The position numbers were made by a program, and so were the translations under genes. Positions 6,439 through 13,626 of a stretch of DNA of 16,830 nucleotides are shown one piece after another (position 1 is the stretch's first letter; each line of letters opens with the position of its first letter). Origin of the DNA: an uncultured Calothrix sp. (GTDB lineage Bacteria > Cyanobacteriota > Cyanobacteriia > Cyanobacteriales > Nostocaceae); assembly GCA_937884685.1 (NCBI GenBank), contig CAKZYM010000463.1, positions 1-16,830 on the forward strand, in the 5' to 3' direction. A model generated the notes under the pieces. It ran no database searches. It worked only from the letters and a program-made list of their open reading frames with translations, and had not been told where the DNA came from.

Positions 6439-9186
6439 ATGCTTAATAAAACCGATTCGGCTAAGAGTGGTGATGCTCCTGTGGAGGCATCACTTATTTC
6501 ATCTTCTAATAAGACTGATAATGCAGTACAACCATCTTCTACACAAATGACTGTAGAAAATACCAGCAATGTTTCCTCTAATGCTTTGATGGCTCGGTTT
6601 AAGCGATTGAGCTTGAGTACTAAAACCACTATTGTAGCTATCGCAATGGTGACAGTTCCAGTTTTAGTAATAGGTATGGGCGCTTTCGTTGCTGCAAATC
6701 AATCGTTGCAAGGTAAGGTTTCTAAGTTACAGGAAGCTGAGACAAAGGCTTTAGCAAATGGAATCAACCGTTATATGTCTGAGCGGTATGAAGATATTCA
6801 GCTAATAGCTAATTTGCCAACTATCCAGAATGGTTCGGGTCAGCAAAGAACTGTATTAAATAATTATGCCAATAATAAGGTATACGATGGCATTGGAGTT
6901 TTTAATTTGAATGGAGATGCAATCATTCAATCCCAAGGAAGCAGTTTTAACTCTCAAGGTAATTCAGATTATTTTCAGAATGCTATAAAAAATAGCCAAG
7001 CCTCTATTAGTCAACCGATTCGTGAGTCTGAGTCTAATAATAACTTTAATATTTATATTGCGGCTCCAGTAAAAAGTTCATCGAGCGGGCAAGTTACTTC
7101 AGTGGTCGTAGCTAAGATGCCTGCTAAAGCTTTAGATAGCGTGACTCAGAGCTATACTAATTCCGGTGAAGCATATTACATTGAAGACGCTGAAGATAAA
7201 ATCTTTCTGAGTGCAAAGCCTGAAGCAATAGGAAAACCATTTAAAGATGCCCAATTGCCTAGCTATGCACCATCACCGCAACAAATTCAAATACAGGGCT
7301 TTCAAAATTTAGGCTGGGATGTAGTTTTAACAGCTAATTCTGCAACTGCGTTTGCACCAAGAACAAATTTGCTGTTAACTATCGCTTTAGGAACGGCATT
7401 AACAGCTGTAGCTGTGGCATTTATTGCTGCTTGGTTGGCAAAACGCGCTACACAGCCAATTTTAGATGCTACACGGGCGGTTGCAAAATTGGGTAAAGGT
7501 CAATTTGATACCCGTTTGAATGTAGAAGCGGCAGATGAAATTGGGCTGTTAAGTGCCAACATCAATCAAATGGCATCCCAACTACAACTTTTGGTGAAAG
7601 AACAGGAAGCTGAAGCCGAAAGGGAAAAGTTAAAAGCAGATATTACCCTGCGTATCCGTAGAAGCCTCAAGCTAGAAGATATATACAAAACGGCGGTTAG
7701 AGAAATTCGTCAAGCCCTGAAAACAGATAGGGTTGTGATTTATGAATTTAATCCCGAAACTTGGGATGGTACGGTGGTTTCTGAATCGGTAAGCGCTGGA
7801 TTTCCCAAGATGCAAGGGGCTTATATCGAAGACCCTTGTTTCCGCGAGCGTCAAGTACAAATGTATAAAAATGGTCGCGTGCGGGCAATTGCCAATATTT
7901 ACGATGATGCTGGTTTGAAGAAAGCCGACTGCTACGTGCAAATGTTGGAAAAGTTTGCAGTCAAAGCTAATTTAGTTGCACCGATTTTGATTCAAGACAA
8001 TTTAATGGGTTTATTGATTGCCCATAATTGTGAAACTCCACGAGAATGGCAACAACAAGAAATTGATTTGTTTAAACAGTTAGCAACCCAAATCGGTTTT
8101 GCTTTGGAACAAGCCAGACTATTGGAAGAGGTTGATAGAGCAAGACAATCAGCTCAAACTGATTCTGAAGACGAAAGACATCAAAAAGAAGAACTGCAAA
8201 TGCAGTTGATTGAGTTGCTCAGTGAAGTCGAAGGTGCAGCCCAAGGTGATTTGACGGTACGTGCTGACGTTACTGCTGGAGATATCGGTACAGTTGCGGA
8301 CTTTTTCAACTCGATTGTGGAAAGTTTGCGCGATATTGTCACCCAGGTAAAAAGCTCAGCAACCAAGGTGAATCAAGCTATTGGTGACAACTCTGGTGCA
8401 ATTAGCGAATTAGCAGATGAAGCACTAGCCCAAGCTGCAGAAATCACGAACACTCTCGATGCTGTTGATGAAATGACGCAATCAATGCAAGCAGTTGCGG
8501 AAAATGCTCAAGAGGCTGCAACAATTGCCAATACTGCTAGGAGTACCGCGACTGATTCTGGTAAAGCAATGGAATTAACGGTACAGAACATTTTAGGTTT
8601 ACGAGAAACTGTAGGAGAAACTGCTAAAAAAGTTAAGCGTTTAGGTGAATCTACACAGCAAATTTCTCGCGTTGTCGCACTGATTAACCAAATTTCCATG
8701 CAAACTAACCTCTTAGCTATTAATGCTGGAATTGAAGCAGCACGGGCTGGTGAAGAAGGTCAGGGTTTTGCAGTAGTAGCTGAAGAAGTAGGGGAACTTG
8801 CAGCAAGAAGTGCTGCTGCTACAGACGAAATAGAACAAATAGTGGAAAATATTCAGCGGGAAACAACTGATGTTGTCCAAGCAATGGAACTAGGAGTATC
8901 TCAAGTAGTTGAAGGGACGCACATTGTGGAAGATGCTAAGCTGTCCTTAAGTCAAATTCTAGAGGTTTCGCGCCAAATAGATGACTTGGTACAGTCGATT
9001 TCGTCAACTACAAATCGCGGTGTAGAAACATCTCACCAAGTTAGTGTTTTGATGAAAGAAATTGCTGCTGTCTCACAGCGCACTAGTAGTTCTTCTCGTA
9101 AAGTTTCCGAATCGTTGCAACAAACCGTTGCAATTTCCCAACAATTACAAGAAAGTGTCGGTACATTCAAGGTTAGTCAGGAGTAA
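6439..9186 (+). CDS. methyl-accepting chemotaxis receptor with DXCF-type GAF domain (PilJ/HmpD-like)
   Basis: This 915-residue membrane receptor has a polar cytoplasmic tail (1-55), TM1 (about 63-86), a periplasmic Cache-like sensor (about 90-305), TM2 (about 311-335), HAMP (336-390), GAF (about 400-560), a second HAMP-like segment (about 590-640) and the signalling coiled coil (640-910). The hairpin tip carries QTNLLAINAGIEAARAGE. The GAF domain matches cyanobacteriochromes closely: TDRVVIYEF, ESV, DPCF with Cys467, a canonical-position Cys498 followed by Tyr rather than the usual His, KANLVAPI and GLLIAHNC. It may therefore bind a bilin through two cysteines and sense light as well as a periplasmic ligand. 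GGGG (6425-6428) is a weak ribosome binding site. Chromophore binding is inference; the receptor call is firm. A plain PilJ/HmpD orthologue with non-functional GAF cysteines remains possible. Confidence 0.93.
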   Translation: MLNKTDSAKSGDAPVEASLISSSNKTDNAVQPSSTQMTVENTSNVSSNALMARFKRLSLSTKTTIVAIAMVTVPVLVIGMGAFVAANQSLQGKVSKLQEAETKALANGINRYMSERYEDIQLIANLPTIQNGSGQQRTVLNNYANNKVYDGIGVFNLNGDAIIQSQGSSFNSQGNSDYFQNAIKNSQASISQPIRESESNNNFNIYIAAPVKSSSSGQVTSVVVAKMPAKALDSVTQSYTNSGEAYYIEDAEDKIFLSAKPEAIGKPFKDAQLPSYAPSPQQIQIQGFQNLGWDVVLTANSATAFAPRTNLLLTIALGTALTAVAVAFIAAWLAKRATQPILDATRAVAKLGKGQFDTRLNVEAADEIGLLSANINQMASQLQLLVKEQEAEAEREKLKADITLRIRRSLKLEDIYKTAVREIRQALKTDRVVIYEFNPETWDGTVVSESVSAGFPKMQGAYIEDPCFRERQVQMYKNGRVRAIANIYDDAGLKKADCYVQMLEKFAVKANLVAPILIQDNLMGLLIAHNCETPREWQQQEIDLFKQLATQIGFALEQARLLEEVDRARQSAQTDSEDERHQKEELQMQLIELLSEVEGAAQGDLTVRADVTAGDIGTVADFFNSIVESLRDIVTQVKSSATKVNQAIGDNSGAISELADEALAQAAEITNTLDAVDEMTQSMQAVAENAQEAATIANTARSTATDSGKAMELTVQNILGLRETVGETAKKVKRLGESTQQISRVVALINQISMQTNLLAINAGIEAARAGEEGQGFAVVAEEVGELAARSAAATDEIEQIVENIQRETTDVVQAMELGVSQVVEGTHIVEDAKLSLSQILEVSRQIDDLVQSISSTTNRGVETSHQVSVLMKEIAAVSQRTSSSSRKVSESLQQTVAISQQLQESVGTFKVSQE

Positions 9187-9433
9187 TTGGTTACTAGCTT
9201 GAGCAGTTTGTGGTTATAAATAACTAATAACTAAGCCGATTTTAGATTTTGGATTTTGGAATATTACAAAATATCCTTTTCCATCAAATCAGCAAGCATC
9301 TGTTTTCTTAGGTAGCTTGTTCAAGCCACTTTAAATGACCAAGAAAACCCAAAATCCAAATTCGTAAATCCAAAATTCAGCGACTTACAACTAACAACTA
9401 ATTACTGATGACTAATGGCTAGGGACAAATAAT
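9187..9433. repeat. inverted-repeat intergenic element between receptor and cheA-like gene
   Basis: The arms TTTGGATTTTGG (9248-9259) and CCAAAATCCAAA (9349-9360) are perfect 12-base inverted copies, set within longer degenerate runs of GATTTTGG-type units (9238-9259) and AAATCCAAAATTC (9367-9379). A small inner dyad GCTTGTTCAAGC lies at 9315-9326. The flanks carry AACTAA-rich short repeats (9222-9233 and 9388-9400). This is typical dispersed cyanobacterial intergenic sequence. It sits inside the operon and could form a long hairpin in the mRNA. AGGG (9421-9424) serves the next gene. Confidence 0.6.
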
Positions 9434-12400
9434 ATGTCACAGGACAAAGAATTTGAAATCCAGATGCAGTTTCTGGAGGAAGCTAGCGACTACCTCAATA
9501 CAATTGAAGGGGTATTGCTAGAAATCGACACCAGCAACCGCATCGATTTGGAAAAGATAAACGCAGCACTTCGGGCCGCTCATTCCATTAAAGGAGGGGC
9601 GGCTATGATGGGATTTCGCTCGTTGAGCGATTTGGCCCACCGTTTGGAAGATTCGTTCAAAGTTCTTAAAACCAGGAAAAGTTCTTTAGAAGTAGATACC
9701 CAGTTACAAAGTCTACTTCTTTCCGGCGTGGATTGGCTGCGGCAAATAGTAGAATTACACTCAGAAGGTCATGATTTAGAAGAGCAGTGGTTAGCAAGCT
9801 TCTGCTATCCAGTGTTTGAGGAGTTGCACGAGCGTTTGGGAGATCCCACTCCAGAAGATGCTTCTTCGATGCTGTCTCCAGAAGACGGTCAAGATATTGT
9901 TCCATTGTTGTTTGAAACGGAAGTAGAAGGCTGTTTGCAGCGTCTGGAGTCAGTAGTAGCTGACACCGAGCAGCCTTGTTTGAAAGAAGAAGTGTCTATA
10001 ATGGCTGCTGAATTGGCTGGTTTGGGTGAAATGCTGCAATTACAGGCTTTTAGCAGCTATTGCGAATCAGTTCAATATCATTTGGAAGTTGCACCACCAG
10101 AACAAATTGCAGAAATTACGAATGCTGCTCTTGCTGGTTGGAGACGCTCTCAAGCTTTGGTTTTGACTTCTCAGATTGAAAGTTTACCTACACAGTTGGA
10201 ATTGGGGGAAACGCAATCCGAACAAGCTGTTTTACCAGTGGAATTGGAACAAGATGCTACGCAATCGTTAGAGATACAAGAAGTACAAGAAGAAATACAG
10301 CAAGTAGCAGAAGAAGCTGAATTAGAATTATTAGGAGAGAACGAAGAAGATTGGCTTGTTGACGATGTAATTACTGCTGATTTTGAAGCGTTGGAAGCTG
10401 CTTTTGCTCAGGAAAGTGCTGATTCCGAATTTGATGAGGTTGAAGTACATACCCCCGCAAGCACTCAAGAAATTCCCACCACCGATTACCAAACATTTGT
10501 CGAGCGCAAACCCGAACCAGTAGCTGCTTCCAAAAGCGAATCGGTAGAAAATACGGTGCGGGTTCCTACCAAGCAACTTGAAGAAATCAACGATTTATTT
10601 GGTGAACTAATTATTCAACGCAACGGACTAAACTTACAAATGGAAAGATTGCGTAAATTAGTTCGCAATCTCGGTCAAAGAGTACAAGTTCTGGAACGGG
10701 AAAATCAACACCTACGTACTGCATACGATAAAATATCTACTCAAACTACGGTAAAATCCACAATTCAAACTCTGGCGCTGGTTCCGGGAGATGTGGAAGA
10801 TATTGATAGCAGCCAGAGTTACGATTCGCAAGGTATCAATAATGGATTTGATGCTTTAGAAATGGACCGCTACAACGAGTTGAACCTGCTTTCCCAGGAA
10901 GTGATGGAAACTATCGTCATGGTGCAAGAGGTGACGACAGACGTTCAGCTTAGCCTTGACGACACGGATAATATTTCCCGGAAATTAAATAAAACTTCAA
11001 AGCAATTACAGCGTAAGTTAACTCAAGTACGGATGCGTCCGCTATCTGATTTAACCGACCGCTTTCCCAGAGCTTTGCGCGATTTGTGTGTAGAATACGG
11101 CAAAAATGCTCAATTAAAAATAGATGGCGGTAATATTTTAATTGAAAGGAGCATTTTAGAAGCTTTAAACGACCCTTTGATGCACCTGCTGAGAAATGCT
11201 TTTGACCACGGAATTGAAAATCCCGAAACCAGAAAACAGCAAGGTAAATCAGAACAGGGTTTAATTGAAATCAAAGCCGCTAACCGTTCAAATCGCACCA
11301 TAATTACTATGCGCGATGATGGTAACGGTATTTCTTTAGATAAAATCCGTCACCGCGCTATCGGAATGGGGTTGGATGAATCTTTGATTAATCAAGCTAG
11401 CGATGAGGAAATATTATCGTTAATTTTTGAGCCAGGATTTACCACTTCCGATGAAGTTACAAGCTTATCCGGTAGGGGTGTGGGAATGGATGTGGTTCGT
11501 AACAACCTCAAACAAGTCCGGGGAGACATCAAAGTCGATACAGAAGCAGGAATTGGGACTACTTTTACGCTATCAATGCCATTTACGCTCTCGGTTTCGC
11601 GAGTTTTATTGGTAGAAAACAGTAGAATGTTACTTGCTTTTCCTACTGATGTAGTTGAAGAAATATTCTTACTTGATGAAGAACAGGTTTTCCCTGTTGG
11701 TGGTGGTGAAGTTCTAAACTGGCAAGGAAAGACTTTACCTTTGATTGGACTTGGTGAGTATTTACAGTTTAATTGTCCTCGCTATGACAACCCCGATTTA
11801 GAAACTCCTCCAGCAATTAATGCTATGAGCGTGTTGATTGTGAAAAACGACAATCAGTTAGTAGCAATCAAAATTGACCGTTGTTGGGGAGAAATGGAAG
11901 TTGCAATTCGTCGTGTTGAAGGAGATATTTCTTTACCTTCGGGCTTTAACAACTGTACTATTCTTGGTGATGGTAGGGTAGTAGCTTTAGTTAATGTTGG
12001 GGAGCTACTTTACTGGATAGCTACTAACGAACGCACCCCTCAAAACAATCAGTTACCATCAACAAGGTTAAAAACAGCTTTCCTAAATCAAACAGAAGAA
12101 CAAGCTGTAGAACATGTAAGTAAGGGTAAAGGTACGATTTTAATCGTCGATGATTCAATTAACGTCCGCCGTTTCTTAGCTTTAACTTTAGAGAAAGGTG
12201 GGTATTTAGTTGAACAAGCAAAGGATGGTCAAGACGCTTTAGAAAAGCTTCAAAGTGGTTTGAGCGTACAGGCCGTAATTTGCGATATAGAAATGCCTCG
12301 GGTAGACGGTTACGGCTTTTTGGGTCGAGTCAAATCAAACAACGATTTCAAAAATATACCCGTTGCGATGCTAACTTCTCGTAGTAGCGATAAACACCGA

Positions 12401-12517
12401 CAATTAGCAATGCAGTTAGGTGCTAAAGCTTATTTCTCGAAACCGTATAACGAGCAAGAATTACTCCGAACTTTGGACGAAATTATTTTTCCTGTAGTTG
12501 GAGTAAGTAATAATTAA
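9434..12517 (+). CDS. hybrid CheA-type histidine kinase (PilL/PixL/HmpE-like)
   Basis: This 1027-residue cytoplasmic kinase has an N-terminal Hpt domain (about 5-130; phospho-acceptor His50 in AAHSIKGGAAMMGF), a second Hpt-like helical segment (about 150-247) with Glu193 where histidine would be, a very acidic linker (about 255-370), a P3 dimerisation helix with coiled coil (375-535), an HATPase core (N box HLLRNAFDHG, G1 DDGNGI, F box FEPGFTT, G2 GRGVGMDVV), a CheW-like domain (about 715-870) and a C-terminal receiver (Asp906-Asp907, phospho-acceptor Asp951 in CDIEMP, Lys1003). It phosphorylates the two receiver proteins encoded upstream and can pass phosphate to its own receiver. It is the last gene of the operon; a strong terminator follows 15 bases after the stop. 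All catalytic motifs are intact. Confidence 0.95.
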   Translation: MSQDKEFEIQMQFLEEASDYLNTIEGVLLEIDTSNRIDLEKINAALRAAHSIKGGAAMMGFRSLSDLAHRLEDSFKVLKTRKSSLEVDTQLQSLLLSGVDWLRQIVELHSEGHDLEEQWLASFCYPVFEELHERLGDPTPEDASSMLSPEDGQDIVPLLFETEVEGCLQRLESVVADTEQPCLKEEVSIMAAELAGLGEMLQLQAFSSYCESVQYHLEVAPPEQIAEITNAALAGWRRSQALVLTSQIESLPTQLELGETQSEQAVLPVELEQDATQSLEIQEVQEEIQQVAEEAELELLGENEEDWLVDDVITADFEALEAAFAQESADSEFDEVEVHTPASTQEIPTTDYQTFVERKPEPVAASKSESVENTVRVPTKQLEEINDLFGELIIQRNGLNLQMERLRKLVRNLGQRVQVLERENQHLRTAYDKISTQTTVKSTIQTLALVPGDVEDIDSSQSYDSQGINNGFDALEMDRYNELNLLSQEVMETIVMVQEVTTDVQLSLDDTDNISRKLNKTSKQLQRKLTQVRMRPLSDLTDRFPRALRDLCVEYGKNAQLKIDGGNILIERSILEALNDPLMHLLRNAFDHGIENPETRKQQGKSEQGLIEIKAANRSNRTIITMRDDGNGISLDKIRHRAIGMGLDESLINQASDEEILSLIFEPGFTTSDEVTSLSGRGVGMDVVRNNLKQVRGDIKVDTEAGIGTTFTLSMPFTLSVSRVLLVENSRMLLAFPTDVVEEIFLLDEEQVFPVGGGEVLNWQGKTLPLIGLGEYLQFNCPRYDNPDLETPPAINAMSVLIVKNDNQLVAIKIDRCWGEMEVAIRRVEGDISLPSGFNNCTILGDGRVVALVNVGELLYWIATNERTPQNNQLPSTRLKTAFLNQTEEQAVEHVSKGKGTILIVDDSINVRRFLALTLEKGGYLVEQAKDGQDALEKLQSGLSVQAVICDIEMPRVDGYGFLGRVKSNNDFKNIPVAMLTSRSSDKHRQLAMQLGAKAYFSKPYNEQELLRTLDEIIFPVVGVSNN

Positions 12518-12531
12518 TGATGGAATTGTAT

Positions 12532-12574
12532 GAGTTATAAGTTGATTGATTTACAACTTGTAACTCAGTTTTTT
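12532..12574 (+). terminator. rho-independent terminator of the chemosensory operon
   Basis: GAGTTATAAGTTG (12532-12544) and CAACTTGTAACTC (12554-12566) pair over 13 positions, with one wobble-type exception and a nine-base loop. The hairpin is followed by AG and six T residues. It begins 15 bases after the hybrid kinase stop, so it should end the five-gene transcript. Confidence 0.82.
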
Positions 12575-12623
12575 AATTGTATGGGAATCAGTTTTGATTG
12601 ATTTCTAAATAACTTATAGAGAA

Positions 12624-12658
12624 TAGGGAACAGGGAGCAGTAAATAGGGAGTAGGAAA
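12624..12658. repeat. degenerate seven-base tandem repeat
   Basis: Five heptamers lie in register: TAGGGAA, CAGGGAG, CAGTAAA, TAGGGAG and TAGGAAA. This is the short tandemly repeated repetitive (STRR) type found in filamentous cyanobacteria. It is related in period and in CAGT-containing units to the tract at 16490-16538. Confidence 0.65.
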
Positions 12659-12771
12659 GAAGGGTGGTGTTAGCGATGAAAATGAGTTTATAACATTTAA
12701 AAATACAGATATTGTAAGTATTAATTTTTTAACTATAATTGAGCATACTATTTAATCATAGAATAATAAGC

Positions 12772-12801
12772 AAACCCGGTATTATTTATATCGGGTTTTT
12801 T
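12772..12801 (+). terminator. second terminator-like hairpin
   Basis: AAACCCG (12772-12778) pairs with CGGGTTT (12792-12798) around a 13-base loop and runs into a tract of six T residues (12796-12801). The outer bases AGC/GCT can extend the stem. It lies about 200 bases beyond the operon terminator with no gene between, so it either backs up that terminator or ends a small untranslated transcript. Confidence 0.65.
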
Positions 12802-13352
12802 GCTACATACTGTTTTGGCTTGAAAATCTTTCTATGAGTATTTCCTTTTAAACAGGCCGCAAAAAGCGCTAGCGTAATACTAGATGTAATTTATACACTA
12901 AATAAATGCAAAACTTGTATCTTTATCTAGTAAGGTTTCTAATAGAATCTATAGAGCAAGAGCAGAATAATAACTAAAGGTCATGTAATTTTTGTTAAAC
13001 GGTCGCAAAATTTCAAATATATACATTTCCTTATTAGAAAATTTACTTAAAAAAAGAATATCTTTAAAATAAGCTTACAGCTATCTGCTTGATTGTTAAG
13101 CCATAATGATTGTAAACAGAGTGTAGTTACTGAACATTAAAATCTATTTTCATAATTGTTGACCTGATTCTATTAACTGAGTTATTTGATATACATAGAT
13201 TTCAACTGTAATACTGTAAATTAATGAAAATAAAGACAGTTTCAAATTTTGAATTACTCTAAGATCATTATTGTTTATTCAGATTGTTTTCGCTTAGAGA
13301 GGTTGTATTAAAGCATGCATTTTAATCGTTTATTAGAGAAATCATAGTTTAA

Positions 13353-13388
13353 CCACTTTTATTGGTTTAATAGTAAATATAAGAGTGG
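13353..13388. repeat. inverted repeat upstream of the second receptor
   Basis: CCACTTTTAT (13353-13362) and ATAAGAGTGG (13379-13388) match as inverted copies at nine of ten bases with a 16-base spacer. No T run follows, so it does not look like a terminator. It could be an operator or a leader hairpin. Confidence 0.35.
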
Positions 13389-13626
13389 CTGAAGTAAATA
13401 ATTATAAAACTCTAACCTCAGTTAAATTGATATCTGCATATATAGTATAAATTCATATTGAATTCTAGTCATTTTTTTGAATCCTTTTATACAAATAAAA
13501 TATTGCTAAATTTTGTTTGAAATTTACTTACTTACATCCTTTAGAGCGGATTATAGTTAATAGTTATCCAGCCAATATCATTAAATATTTTCAGATACTT
13601 CTCTAACAAAATCACCAGCCAAAGCA

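Larger units (their letters stand above)
12518..13626. other. 1.1 kb gene-free region between the operon and the second receptor
   Basis: No coding region was seen. It contains the operon terminator (12532-12574), a seven-base repeat tract (12624-12658), a second terminator-like hairpin (12772-12801) and an inverted repeat (13353-13388). The promoter of the second receptor should lie in its right half, but I cannot point to a convincing one. The sequence next to the start codon at 13627 has no clear Shine-Dalgarno site. Confidence 0.6.
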
